Positions 7,607 to 16,686 of a DNA stretch of 64,000 nt are shown piece after piece. The translations under genes and the position numbers were made by a program. Under the pieces are notes generated by a model. That model worked only from the letters and a program-made list of their open reading frames with translations. It made no database searches and had not been told where the DNA came from. Each line of letters begins with the position of its first letter. The stretch's first letter is position 1. Source of the stretch: Butyrivibrio sp. (GTDB lineage: Bacteria; Bacillota; Clostridia; Lachnospirales; Lachnospiraceae); assembly GCA_017535785.1 (NCBI GenBank), contig JAFXTN010000003.1:51119-115118 (forward strand), written 5' to 3'.

Positions 7607-9136
7607 ATGAATACCTTAAGTATTATTATTATCGCAGCAATTATTGCCGTGCTTCTTATCGTAGTGGCGGCAGGATATGTGAAGGCGCCTCCGGACAAAG
7701 CATTTATCATTTCAGGTATGCGGAGGGCGCCAAGAATCTTGATAGGTCGTGCAGGCGTCAAGATCCCGTTCTTTGAAAGAGTCGATAAATTGTATCTTGG
7801 ACAGATGACGGTCGATATCAAAACAGAGCAGTCCGTTCCTACAAACGACTTCATCAATGTAAACGTTGATGCTGTTGCAAAGGTTAGGATCGGTACAAGC
7901 CAGGAAGCTATCCAGCTTGCAGCTAAGAACTTCCTTAACAAGGCTCCCGATCAGATCACTAATGACCTGAAGGATTCCTTACAGGGTAACATGCGTGAGA
8001 TCATCGGTACACTTGCTCTTAAGACTATCAACACCGACAGAGACAGCTTCTCAGATCAGGTTATGGAGAAGGCTTCAAGAGATATGAACAAGCTCGGTAT
8101 CGAGATCCTCTCTTGTAACATCCAGAATGTTACTGATGAGAACGGTCTTATAAATGACCTTGGTATGGACAACACAGCTAAGATCAAGAAGGATGCCGCA
8201 ATCGCGAAAGCACAGGCAGACAGAGACGTAGCAATTGCACAGGCTGAGGCCGACAAGGCAGCAAACGATGCAAGAGTTATTGCTCAGACCGAGATCGCAG
8301 AAAAGAACAACGCACTTGCCATCAAGCAGGCTGAACTTAAAAAGCAGGCTGATACCGCAAGCGCTGTAGCGGACGCAGCTTATTCGATCCAGGAGCAGGA
8401 ACAGCAAAAGACCATTCAGGCCGCAACTGTTAATGCACAGATCGCAAGAGCAGAACGCGAAGCAGAACTTAAGCAGAAAGAAGTTATCGTAAAGCAGCAG
8501 GAACTTGCAGCTGAGATCGAGAAAAAAGCCGATGCCGAAAAGTATCAGGCTGAGAAAAAAGCTGAGGCTGAACTTATTCAGCGTCAGAAAAAAGCTGAAG
8601 CTGCCAAGTACGAGCAGGAGCGTGAGGCTGATGCAAAGAAGGCTCAGGCGGAAGCTCAGAAATATGCTGCAGAGCAGGAAGCTTCAGGTATCAAAGCTAA
8701 GTACGATGCAGAGGCAGCAGGTATTGCAGCCAAAGGTAAAGCGGAAGCCGAAGCCATTAAGGCAAAAGGTATCGCTGAAGCCGAAGCAATGGAGAAAAAG
8801 GCAGAAGCCTATAAGAAGTACAACGGTGCTGCCATGGCTGAGATGATGATCAAGATCATGCCTCAGATGGCTGCTGAAATTGCAAAGCCTCTTTCACAGA
8901 TCGACAAGATCAACATCTACGGAACAGGCGACGGATCAAATGGAGCAAGCCAGATTTCAGGAAATATGCCTATTGTTATGAAACAGGTATTTGATACCAT
9001 GTCAGAAGCTACAGGCGTTGATTTCACAGAGATCATGAGAGCCGGCACATATGATGCCAAGGTTAATAAGAACATTAACCTTAACGGCGCAGACGTAGAC
9101 ATCAAAGTTGATCCTAAAAAGTCTGAAGAAAAGTAA
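7607..9136 (+). CDS. floT: Flotillin-like SPFH-domain protein
   Basis: This is a membrane-microdomain scaffold protein of 509 residues. An N-terminal membrane hairpin (about 3-25) is followed by the SPFH/band-7 domain (about 28-190, with VPTNDFINVNVDAVAKVRIG) and a long Ala/Glu/Lys-rich coiled coil (about 190-405) that drives oligomerisation. The C-terminal part (about 405-509) contains KYNGAAMAEMMIKIMPQMAAEIAKPL and the IDKINIYG motif of flotillins. AAAGGAGG lies seven bases upstream of the ATG. B. subtilis floT is paired with an NfeD gene; no NfeD gene is adjacent here. It is the only gene of its transcript as far as can be seen. Confidence 0.93.
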   Translation: MNTLSIIIIAAIIAVLLIVVAAGYVKAPPDKAFIISGMRRAPRILIGRAGVKIPFFERVDKLYLGQMTVDIKTEQSVPTNDFINVNVDAVAKVRIGTSQEAIQLAAKNFLNKAPDQITNDLKDSLQGNMREIIGTLALKTINTDRDSFSDQVMEKASRDMNKLGIEILSCNIQNVTDENGLINDLGMDNTAKIKKDAAIAKAQADRDVAIAQAEADKAANDARVIAQTEIAEKNNALAIKQAELKKQADTASAVADAAYSIQEQEQQKTIQAATVNAQIARAEREAELKQKEVIVKQQELAAEIEKKADAEKYQAEKKAEAELIQRQKKAEAAKYEQEREADAKKAQAEAQKYAAEQEASGIKAKYDAEAAGIAAKGKAEAEAIKAKGIAEAEAMEKKAEAYKKYNGAAMAEMMIKIMPQMAAEIAKPLSQIDKINIYGTGDGSNGASQISGNMPIVMKQVFDTMSEATGVDFTEIMRAGTYDAKVNKNINLNGADVDIKVDPKKSEEK

Positions 9137-9146
9137 ATAAAAAGCT

Positions 9147-9210
9147 TTGACATAATTTGGTGAACGGTGTACACTGACGTTGTTTCAGTGAACATCGTTC
9201 ACTTTTTTTT
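9147..9210 (+). promoter_or_regulatory. Promoter with two tandem palindromic operators; also a probable floT terminator
   Basis: TTGACA (9147-9152), 17 bases and TACACT (9170-9175) form a promoter. Two similar 15-bp palindromes overlap and follow it: GTGAACGGTGTACAC (9160-9174) and GTGAACATCGTTCAC (9188-9202). Such GTGAAC/GTTCAC sites are typical of TetR-type operators. The same bases form an 18-bp stem (9160-9177 with 9185-9202, one mismatch and one wobble) followed by eight T residues, which would terminate floT read-through. No TetR gene is in the window. Confidence 0.7.
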
Positions 9211-9240
9211 GACACCAATGTTAGCAATTGCTAACTGATA
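9209..9240 (+). promoter_or_regulatory. Second promoter/operator upstream of the ABC transporter
   Basis: A second TTGACA (9209-9214) is followed by the perfect 16-bp palindrome GTTAGCAATTGCTAAC (9220-9235), which lies where a spacer and -10 element would be. The position suggests repression. The -10 box itself is poor (TAACTG). Confidence 0.5.
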
Positions 9241-9273
9241 TTTTTTATCATTATCAATAAGGAGGAGACTTAT

Positions 9274-11040
9274 ATGGGAGGTCAGACCAAAGAAAAGAAT
9301 ATATTGCATTATATATTCAAGTACGCCGGTATATATAAAAGTAAATATATAACCAGCATGATCTTTGCTTTTATCGGCGTTATTTTTTCACTTGCACCAT
9401 ACATACTTATGGGCGAGGTAGTCAGGAACCTTGTAGGAGGGAACAAGGATTCCGGGTTCTATATCCACATGGCGATCTGTATTGCCGCTTGTTGGATCCT
9501 AAGGATAATCTTTCACAACATATCAACCAACATATCACATAAGACCACGTTCAGACTTATCGGGAACGTCAGAAAAGCTCTCTGTGACAAGCTTTCAAGA
9601 CTTCCGCTCGGAACGGTTCTTGATACACCTTCGGGAGCTATGAAGAACATCATCGTGGAGAGAGTAGATTCAACAGAGACAACTTTAGCGCATCTTATTC
9701 CTGAGTTCACAGCCAATATCACTGCGCCTGTCATCATGTTCATCTTCATCATAAGACTTGACTGGAGAATGGCGCTTTGGTCACTTGCAACACTTCCGAT
9801 AGCTTTTGTGGCCATGGCTGTCATGTTCAAGGACTACGAGAGGCCTTTCAAACGCACGCAGGATACAACCAAAGCACTTAACGATACTGCGGTTGAATAC
9901 ATCGGAGGAATAGAAGTCATCAAGGCATTCGGTAAAGCCGAAAGCTCATATGAGAGATTTGTTTCCGCGGCAAATGATAATGCGGCAAGCTTTGTTGACT
10001 GGATGAAGTCTTGCATTGTTCCCCATGCATTTGCTACGGCGATCGCGCCCGCTACACTACTTGCGGTCCTTCCTGTCGGAGCTCTTTACACCTTAAACGG
10101 AAGTCTGACGCTTGTTGATTTTATCAACATCCTTATCCTCGCTGCCGGCCTTGCATCACCTCTTATAGTAGCAATGGGCTATAGCGATGATATCGGAAAG
10201 GCAACGGCTATATTTGGCGATATCGATAAGGTTCTTGAGGAAAAAGAGCTAGAGAGACCGGAAAGAAGTAAGGCTTATCCCGCAGATAACGGAATTGAGC
10301 TTAAAAACGTAAAGTTCGGCTACAAGGACGAAGAGGTTCTTCACGGGATCGATCTTGATATAAAGCCCGGAACCATTACCGCACTTGTAGGTCCTTCAGG
10401 AAGCGGTAAATCCACCGTTGCCAGACTTATCGCATCACTCTGGGATACTGATGAAGGAAGCATCAAGATCGGAGGAGTTGATATCAAGGATATGTCTCTT
10501 TACGATTATAACAATATGGTCGCATACGTATCACAGGACAACTTCCTTTTCGATACAACGGTAAGAGAGAATATCAGGATGGGCAATCCAAAAGCCACCA
10601 ATGCACAGGTTGAGCAGATCGCAAAAGACAGCGGCTGCTATGACTTTATCATGGGACTTGAAAAAGGCTTTGATACAGTAGTCGGAGGCTCAGGTGCTCA
10701 TTTAAGTGGCGGTGAGAGGCAGAGGATCGCGATAGCAAGAGCTATGATGAAGGATGCCAAGATAGTGATCCTTGATGAAGCCACTGCATACACGGATCCC
10801 GAGAATGAGGCTGTTATCCAGGCCTCGGTAGCAAAGCTCGTTAAGGACAAAACACTTATTGTCATCGCGCACAGACTTTCAACTATCATTGATTCCGACA
10901 ATATCGTTGTGATCAACAACGGAAACATTGAAGAAATGGGTACGCACAGCGAACTTCTTGAGAAGAAGGGACTTTACTCCAAGATGTGGGAAGCTCATAT
11001 TTCCGCAAAGGACAGCGACTCGGAAGGAGGTGTGGCATAA
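9274..11040 (+). CDS. ABC transporter, fused permease and ATPase, subunit 1
   Basis: This is one half of a heterodimeric transporter of the ABC-B (type IV, exporter-fold) class, 588 residues. A six-helix membrane domain (about 20-310) precedes the nucleotide-binding domain (about 340-575) with Walker A GPSGSGKST (about 373), the Q-loop region YVSQDNFLF, signature LSGGERQR (about 477), Walker B IVILDEATA and the switch His in AHRLST. Both catalytic Glu and His are present, so this site looks competent. Subunits of this shape include siderophore importers of the IrtAB/YbtPQ type as well as drug exporters; sequence alone does not decide. The start has AAGGAGGAG upstream, and the gene shares one base with subunit 2. 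Confidence 0.9.
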   Translation: MGGQTKEKNILHYIFKYAGIYKSKYITSMIFAFIGVIFSLAPYILMGEVVRNLVGGNKDSGFYIHMAICIAACWILRIIFHNISTNISHKTTFRLIGNVRKALCDKLSRLPLGTVLDTPSGAMKNIIVERVDSTETTLAHLIPEFTANITAPVIMFIFIIRLDWRMALWSLATLPIAFVAMAVMFKDYERPFKRTQDTTKALNDTAVEYIGGIEVIKAFGKAESSYERFVSAANDNAASFVDWMKSCIVPHAFATAIAPATLLAVLPVGALYTLNGSLTLVDFINILILAAGLASPLIVAMGYSDDIGKATAIFGDIDKVLEEKELERPERSKAYPADNGIELKNVKFGYKDEEVLHGIDLDIKPGTITALVGPSGSGKSTVARLIASLWDTDEGSIKIGGVDIKDMSLYDYNNMVAYVSQDNFLFDTTVRENIRMGNPKATNAQVEQIAKDSGCYDFIMGLEKGFDTVVGGSGAHLSGGERQRIAIARAMMKDAKIVILDEATAYTDPENEAVIQASVAKLVKDKTLIVIAHRLSTIIDSDNIVVINNGNIEEMGTHSELLEKKGLYSKMWEAHISAKDSDSEGGVA

Positions 11041-12776
11041 TGATCGCAACACTCAGAAGATTCTTTAAGTTTTGCTCTGAAAAGAACAGAAAGAGATTTT
11101 ATATAGCCCTTGTGCTCAGCATTGTTGCAGCTCTTTTGGGCGCGATGAAATATCCTGCAATGGGATATATCCTGATGAACTTTATTAACGGAACGATCAA
11201 TAAGAAGGCGATACTTACCGGCTTTTTGATCATGACCATACCGCTTGCTCTTGAAGCAACGCTAAAAGGTTTTGCGACCATGCTGCAGTGCAGAGGCGGC
11301 TACGGAGAATGTGCGGATAAGAGGATCCATATCGCAGAGCATCTAAGATTTATCCCCATGGGATATTTCAATGAGAACAGCCTTGGACAGATCACTTCCG
11401 TGACAACCAATACAATGGAGGCTCTCGGTGATGTTGCGACCAGAGTTGTAATGGTGACGACACAAGGGATCCTCGGAACAACTGTCATCATGCTCCTTAT
11501 CTTTATATTTGACTATCGTATCGGACTTATCAGCATAGCCGGCATAATAATTTATGCTTTTATCAACTATGCAATGAGAAAGCACGGTGAGAAGATTTCA
11601 GCAAGAAAGATAGTTGCGGATTCAAACCTTGTTGCCAATATAATCGAATACATTCAGGGGATACCCGAAGTCAAGGCGTATAATCTTATAGGAAATGCCC
11701 GTAAAAAGCTCAACTACAGCATAGATGAAGCGGCTAATGTATGCACGGATCTTGAGATTTCAGCCAATACTTTTGTCCCGTATGAAAGAGGAGTCCTCAA
11801 GGTCACAGGCGTTGCGATAATGCTTGCGTCATGTCTTTTCTACATAAACGGAACCATGGATCTTGTGACGGCCATCATAATGATGATCATGTCATTCCAG
11901 GTGTTTGACGGACTTGAGGCGACAGGAAGCTTTTCGGCACTTCTTCGAATTGTTGATATGTCGGTCGCAAGAGCAAATGATATCCTTGCGATCAAGCCTA
12001 TGGACATTGATGGCGATGATATAGTGGTCGAAAAGACCGATATCGATGTAGACAACATTGATTTTGCCTATGATGAAAAGAAGATCATCGATGACATCGC
12101 ACTTTCCATTCCTTCGGGAACGAGCGCTGCATTTGTCGGACCTTCGGGCGGAGGCAAAACAACTCTTTGCCACCTTATAGCAAGATTCTGGGATGTGGAT
12201 AAGGGCAAGGTAAAGCTCGACGGAAAAAATGTAAAGAAATATTCAATGAACTCACTTATGGGTAACTACAGCTTTGTATTTCAGAATGTATTTCTTTTCC
12301 ATGATACGATCGCCAACAATATCCGCTTTGGTAAGCCTGATGCCACAATGGAAGAGGTAATAGCCGCTGCCAAGAAGGCATGCTGTCACGACTTTATCAT
12401 GGCGCTTCCGGACGGATATGACACGATCATAGGAGAGAACGGAGCTTCGCTTTCGGGCGGTGAGAGGCAGCGTATCTCAATTGCGCGTGCCATCATGAAG
12501 GATGCACCTATAATCATCTTGGATGAGGCAACAGCCAACGTTGATCCCGAGAATGAAAAAGAACTCATGACTGCGATAAAAGAGCTGACGAAAGAAAAGA
12601 CGATCCTTATGATCGCGCACAGACTTAAGACGGTAAAGAATGCCGATCAGATCTTTGTTGTCGATCAGGGAAAGATCGTACAGAGAGGAAAACACAGCGA
12701 ACTCGCTGCTGAGGACGGAATATACAAGAGATTTATCGACTCGCGTCGTCAAGCGGTAGGTTGGAAGATTTCATAA
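11040..12776 (+). CDS. ABC transporter, fused permease and ATPase, subunit 2
   Basis: This is the partner half-transporter, 578 residues. The ATG at 11040 overlaps the previous stop by one base (TAATG) and has GGAGGTG upstream; the 54-base in-frame extension has no such site. The membrane domain spans about 15-300 and the ATPase domain about 330-570, with Walker A GPSGGGKTT (about 366), signature LSGGERQR (about 471), Walker B IIILDEATA and AHRLKT. The two halves are adjacent and co-translated, so they very likely form a heterodimer. Substrate is unknown; control by the palindromic sites upstream of subunit 1 suggests a ligand-responsive regulator. A terminator follows at once. Confidence 0.9.
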   Translation: MIATLRRFFKFCSEKNRKRFYIALVLSIVAALLGAMKYPAMGYILMNFINGTINKKAILTGFLIMTIPLALEATLKGFATMLQCRGGYGECADKRIHIAEHLRFIPMGYFNENSLGQITSVTTNTMEALGDVATRVVMVTTQGILGTTVIMLLIFIFDYRIGLISIAGIIIYAFINYAMRKHGEKISARKIVADSNLVANIIEYIQGIPEVKAYNLIGNARKKLNYSIDEAANVCTDLEISANTFVPYERGVLKVTGVAIMLASCLFYINGTMDLVTAIIMMIMSFQVFDGLEATGSFSALLRIVDMSVARANDILAIKPMDIDGDDIVVEKTDIDVDNIDFAYDEKKIIDDIALSIPSGTSAAFVGPSGGGKTTLCHLIARFWDVDKGKVKLDGKNVKKYSMNSLMGNYSFVFQNVFLFHDTIANNIRFGKPDATMEEVIAAAKKACCHDFIMALPDGYDTIIGENGASLSGGERQRISIARAIMKDAPIIILDEATANVDPENEKELMTAIKELTKEKTILMIAHRLKTVKNADQIFVVDQGKIVQRGKHSELAAEDGIYKRFIDSRRQAVGWKIS

Positions 12777-12788
12777 TAAATTATGCGG

Positions 12789-12827
12789 AAAGGTCTTTAG
12801 GGAGTGGCAACCCTAAGGGCCTTTTTG
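12789..12827 (+). terminator. Rho-independent terminator of the ABC pair
   Basis: AAAGGTCTTTAGGG (12789-12802) pairs with CCCTAAGGGCCTTT (12811-12824), with two wobbles, followed by T residues. A TATAAT at 12831-12836 just beyond may serve the next gene. Confidence 0.85.
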
Positions 12828-12885
12828 CTGTATAATATCTTTAAATATATGATCTGTTTCTTAAGCACGGAAAGGGTGAGCTGTT

Positions 12886-15315
12886 ATGACGTATTTCACA
12901 TGCTTTTTTCTTGATAATGAAAAAGATATCATCGTAAGCCTGTACAAGGATCTGGACAAGCTCTTTTACATATTATCGACGCCCAATCATCACTCGGGAA
13001 ACCTTATAAGAAATCTTGCGAGGACCTTTAAGCTCCCTCTTTCGGAAGATGACAAAGGAATGCTCATCATAAAGGGCGAGGTTCCCTGTTATATAGACGG
13101 AAGTAACGAGGAAAGCTATATCTTTTCCCTTGGAGAAACAGAAGTAGCAAGGATAACGCCCGAGGGCAAGGTTAGCCTTATGGCCACAATGCCGGCGATC
13201 GCCAAGACTTTGATGAGTCAGTCCAAGGACTACAGTCTTGAAGCGGACAAGATAATCTTTAAGACATACATCAATAAAGAACTTAAATTCCGCGCGGATC
13301 TTCACACGCACATGAACGGCAATCTTCCTGCTGATGTGCTTATAGCGCTCGGAATCTATCATCAGATAAGATATCCCCTTTACTATATTAAAAAATTGGA
13401 CCTTCAGCTTACGGATGAGCAGTGGGCCAAGGTCAACGCCCAGCGCGAAAAGGTAGCAAGGCAGTTCGTGTATTCGGATCTGCAGGGCAAGTACCTCGAC
13501 CGTAAGATCAACGACAGGACCTTCATTAACTTTGCAGACCTGATACTAAAGAACCTCGATAACGCAGAGATGAACATCGTAAAGATCCGCGGATCTCTTT
13601 CCGTCATCAAGGACGGACAGGCGGTGTTTACAAACCTTGAGAAGGTGTACCTCTACCGTTATGTCTTTACAAAGGGCAAGGAGAGCGAGGACAAGATCGA
13701 TATCGGAGATGTGTCTCAGATCCCTGATGAGGACGTTAGAAACTTCTTGTTCAGGATGCTTAGGGACAAGGAGAATCCCGATTACTGCAACAATACGATA
13801 TTCCAGGACAAGCTCCTTTGGATCGCAAGAAACTACAAGCGCTACGGCGTGAGATATGCGGAGATAAGCGACACGACTCTTGTTAAGAAATACGAGTCGC
13901 TTGAGATGCTGCGTCAGGTCCATGAGGTGATGCCCAAGATCTACAAAGAGACCGGAGTAATGCTCCGCTTCCTCGCCGCGATGCGTAGGATCCCTCTTAC
14001 GATCATAAAAGATGCAGTGACACCGGCGGATTACCTTGCACAGAACCTTGAGGTCTTGAAGGCTACGGCACTTGATCCTTACGTTGCCGGCTGTGATTTT
14101 GTCGGTGAGGAGATAAATGACATCATCACCTTAAAGCCTGCTTTTAAGGAGATAGTTAAGATCGCTGCCAAGGATCCGGGCTTTGTCATCAGGATCCACG
14201 CAGGTGAGAACGACAGCCAGAAGGACAATATCGCTCACAGTATTTTGTGCGTAAAAGATTCTTTGGCGCCCGGTCAGAAGATGCCTATAATCCGCCTTGG
14301 ACACGGCCTGTATACCTACAGTCCAAGGTCCGTAAAAGGAAAGGCTGTGCTAAAGCAGCTAAAGGAAAACGGCGTGGTGCTTGAATTCCAGCTAACAAGT
14401 AATGTGAGACTTAATAACCTTAATTCACTTGATAAGCATCCCATAAGACAGTACTTAAAGCAGGACATCAAGTGCGTGCAGGGAACGGACGGCACAGCTC
14501 TGTACGGAACCAATTCCATAGATGAGGAGCTGTCCTTGCAAAAGCTTCTCAATCTGTCTGAGGATGACATGATGCTCATGAAAAAGACAGAGGAAGAGGT
14601 GATCGTAAACAGCGAGAAAGCTTTTTGGGAAAAGACGGAAAGCTATAATCACATGCTTGACGGACGAGACATGGAGGAGGTGCTCCTTGAGAAGATGAAG
14701 GCCGTCAAGATAGGTAAGAAGCTTACTAAGACTGATGGTCTTGACGCATACACAGAGCTAAAGGACAAGATCGAGGAGATAACCTGGGACTGCACTCCCG
14801 TTGTGCTCATTGGCGGAAGCTTCAATACCGAAAAGAGAGCCACAAGAGTTACTAGTGAGGGCAAGGCTCAGATGGATGCTCTCATAAAGCACTTTAATCC
14901 CGAGGACGTATGCTTTGTGATAGGTCACAAGCTCTCAGGTTATGAGAAGTATCTTGTTGATCACAACAAGAAGGGCTTCAAGATCTATGCGGTTGTGCCC
15001 TCAGTTATTTCAAAGGCCGAGAGGGACAAGCTCATGGCTGCCGATGTGGAGATCAGAGTGTCCACGGAGGCACAGGGTATGGGAATTTACAAGAGCTTTA
15101 ACTACGAGATCTTTGAGAGAAGACCCTCTGTGGTTGTGGCATTTGACGGTAACAGTGCCGCGGCCAATCTTATCCAGGAAGCCAAGAATGGCAAGGGCAA
15201 AGCGCAGATCCTTGTCTGGGCGCGTTCCAAGACCCTTAGACAGAAGGCGGAGTCCTTGAAGGGATACGTCAGGCTCTTTGATGAGATAGGGAGTTTGTTA
15301 CGGGATAAAAGATAA
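12886..15315 (+). CDS. Adenosine-deaminase-fold protein fused to a SLOG/Rossmann-like domain
   Basis: This large cytoplasmic protein (809 residues) has three parts. Residues 1-125 match nothing I recognise. Residues 130-580 carry the deaminase zinc motifs in order: DLHTHMNGNLP (His140, His142), IRIHAGEND (His438, Glu441), RLGHG (His473), TSN (505-506) and GTDGT (Asp535). In mouse ADA two aspartates end this motif; here the second, which contacts substrate, is Gly536. The distance from HxH to HAGE is about 300 residues, about 100 more than in ADA. Residues 635-809 resemble a SLOG-type nucleotide-binding fold (VLIGGSFNTEKR, FVIGHKLSGYEKYL, VVAFDGNSAAANLIQEAK). It is probably an AMP or nucleotide deaminase-like enzyme with a nucleotide-sensing domain; the true substrate is unknown. 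It stands alone between terminators and lipoproteins. Confidence 0.75.
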   Translation: MTYFTCFFLDNEKDIIVSLYKDLDKLFYILSTPNHHSGNLIRNLARTFKLPLSEDDKGMLIIKGEVPCYIDGSNEESYIFSLGETEVARITPEGKVSLMATMPAIAKTLMSQSKDYSLEADKIIFKTYINKELKFRADLHTHMNGNLPADVLIALGIYHQIRYPLYYIKKLDLQLTDEQWAKVNAQREKVARQFVYSDLQGKYLDRKINDRTFINFADLILKNLDNAEMNIVKIRGSLSVIKDGQAVFTNLEKVYLYRYVFTKGKESEDKIDIGDVSQIPDEDVRNFLFRMLRDKENPDYCNNTIFQDKLLWIARNYKRYGVRYAEISDTTLVKKYESLEMLRQVHEVMPKIYKETGVMLRFLAAMRRIPLTIIKDAVTPADYLAQNLEVLKATALDPYVAGCDFVGEEINDIITLKPAFKEIVKIAAKDPGFVIRIHAGENDSQKDNIAHSILCVKDSLAPGQKMPIIRLGHGLYTYSPRSVKGKAVLKQLKENGVVLEFQLTSNVRLNNLNSLDKHPIRQYLKQDIKCVQGTDGTALYGTNSIDEELSLQKLLNLSEDDMMLMKKTEEEVIVNSEKAFWEKTESYNHMLDGRDMEEVLLEKMKAVKIGKKLTKTDGLDAYTELKDKIEEITWDCTPVVLIGGSFNTEKRATRVTSEGKAQMDALIKHFNPEDVCFVIGHKLSGYEKYLVDHNKKGFKIYAVVPSVISKAERDKLMAADVEIRVSTEAQGMGIYKSFNYEIFERRPSVVVAFDGNSAAANLIQEAKNGKGKAQILVWARSKTLRQKAESLKGYVRLFDEIGSLLRDKR

Positions 15316-15430
15316 ATAATTAACCTTTTCTTTACAAAATACAAGAAATGTGATAGAGTTCTTTTTTATAAAAACGCTTATATGGATCTGTCATGATCTT
15401 TATGAATGAAAGGAAAGGTTAAAAAAATAT

Positions 15431-16591
15431 ATGAAAAAGAGAGTTATCGCGGCTGCTCTTGCGGTCGCACTTGTTTTTACAGGTTGCGGGATCAATAAAA
15501 AGGTTGATAGCGCAAATGACGCTTCAAGCGTAGCAAATTCAGGAAAAGTAGAACAGACTTCAGACAAGACCGGTACTTCAGAGCAGGATAAGGCTTCAGA
15601 GGGAGCTTCCGACGCTTCTTCGGAGGCAAGCTCCGTAGCAGAGCAGACGGCCAAAAGGGGAGAGCCTATAGTCGATGCGGACGGACATTATATGTTCAAT
15701 CCCTATGTCGGCAAAGGTCTTTTAAAGGATCTACATACACAGGAAGAGTGGGATGCTTTTTATAATCTGATAGAGGCACTCAGAGAGGGAAAAGATACCT
15801 ATGAGTGCGCGAATGTTGATGCTTTCAATTTCTCCATTAATGCAGCTGTTTGGAATGAATATTTCCCTGAGGGGTATCCTATCGGTTCCTATGGTGACGG
15901 TGCTGAATATAGTTTCAATAACGGAGTTGTACACATCACTTATCCGATCTCCAAGGAAGAATATTTGCAGAAGGTAAAGGCCTTCGAGGATGATATTGCG
16001 GGAATCCTTAAAGAGACCGGTATCCGTTCGGACTACAGCGACTTTGAGAAGGTACTTATTCTCTATGATTATATGGCTACGAATTTCAAGTACGGTTATG
16101 ATATGGCTGAAAATAACCCGGATATGTCTATGGAAGAGATCAATGACAAATATGGCACATACAATTGTTTTAGAAACAGAGTGGGAATCTGTTCATCACT
16201 TGCACCGGCATATATATATCTTCTCCATCAGGTCGGCGTGGATAATGCGATCCAGATTGACGGTCCCGGTCATAACTGGGTATATATAGAGCTTGACGGA
16301 GAGAGCTATTTCACAGATCCTACATGGGGACTTAGGGAAGCTAATGACGGAAATCTTATCCTTGATTATTTCCTCATGTCCTATGATAAACGTGCTAAGG
16401 ATTATACCGAATACGGAGTATTTATTTTCGATACTGAGGATGTTATATTTACGGATTATAAAATGCCCTATACGGTAACAGGTCATAAGTACGATTTCCT
16501 TGACGGAGCCAAGTTTGTTTCCTTGGATCCCGACAAAAATATACTTACATATATTGATGCAAGCGGAAAGACTCAAGAATACAAATATTAA
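15431..16591 (+). CDS. Transglutaminase-like lipoprotein, copy 1
   Basis: This is an exported lipoprotein of 386 residues with lipobox FTGC (Cys19) and a Ser/Ala/Glu-rich spacer (about 25-70). The C-terminal half has a transglutaminase/cysteine-protease core: Cys in NRVGICSSLAP, His in GPGHNWVYIELDG and Asp in YFTDPTWG, so the triad is intact. Members act as peptidases or cross-linkers at the cell wall; the substrate here is unknown. The next gene is a paralogue of identical length, so this is a tandem duplication. A good ribosome site (GAAAGG) lies about 12-17 bases upstream. Confidence 0.85.
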   Translation: MKKRVIAAALAVALVFTGCGINKKVDSANDASSVANSGKVEQTSDKTGTSEQDKASEGASDASSEASSVAEQTAKRGEPIVDADGHYMFNPYVGKGLLKDLHTQEEWDAFYNLIEALREGKDTYECANVDAFNFSINAAVWNEYFPEGYPIGSYGDGAEYSFNNGVVHITYPISKEEYLQKVKAFEDDIAGILKETGIRSDYSDFEKVLILYDYMATNFKYGYDMAENNPDMSMEEINDKYGTYNCFRNRVGICSSLAPAYIYLLHQVGVDNAIQIDGPGHNWVYIELDGESYFTDPTWGLREANDGNLILDYFLMSYDKRAKDYTEYGVFIFDTEDVIFTDYKMPYTVTGHKYDFLDGAKFVSLDPDKNILTYIDASGKTQEYKY

Positions 16592-16642
16592 GTATTGACG
16601 GTAAAAAGAAATTGCAATATAAGTATTGAGGATAAAAAAATC

Positions 16643-16667
16643 TTTTCGGGATCAGGGGGACCGAAAA
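16643..16667 (+). other. Hairpin just upstream of a ribosome site
   Basis: TTTTCGG (16643-16649) and CCGAAAA (16661-16667) form a perfect 7-bp stem with an 11-base loop containing GGGGGA, four bases before GGAGG. There is no T-tract, so it may modulate translation rather than terminate. Confidence 0.4.
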
Positions 16668-16686
16668 TACGGAGGTCTATTGTTTT

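Noticed and set aside
10986-11039. N-terminal extension of the second ABC subunit
   Set aside because: The extension lies inside the first subunit gene and the ATG at 11040 has its own ribosome site.
12886-15315. RADAR (RdrA/RdrB) antiphage system
   Set aside because: The deaminase has the size range of RdrB, but there is no AAA+ RdrA gene on either side, and the C-terminal SLOG-like domain is not part of that description.
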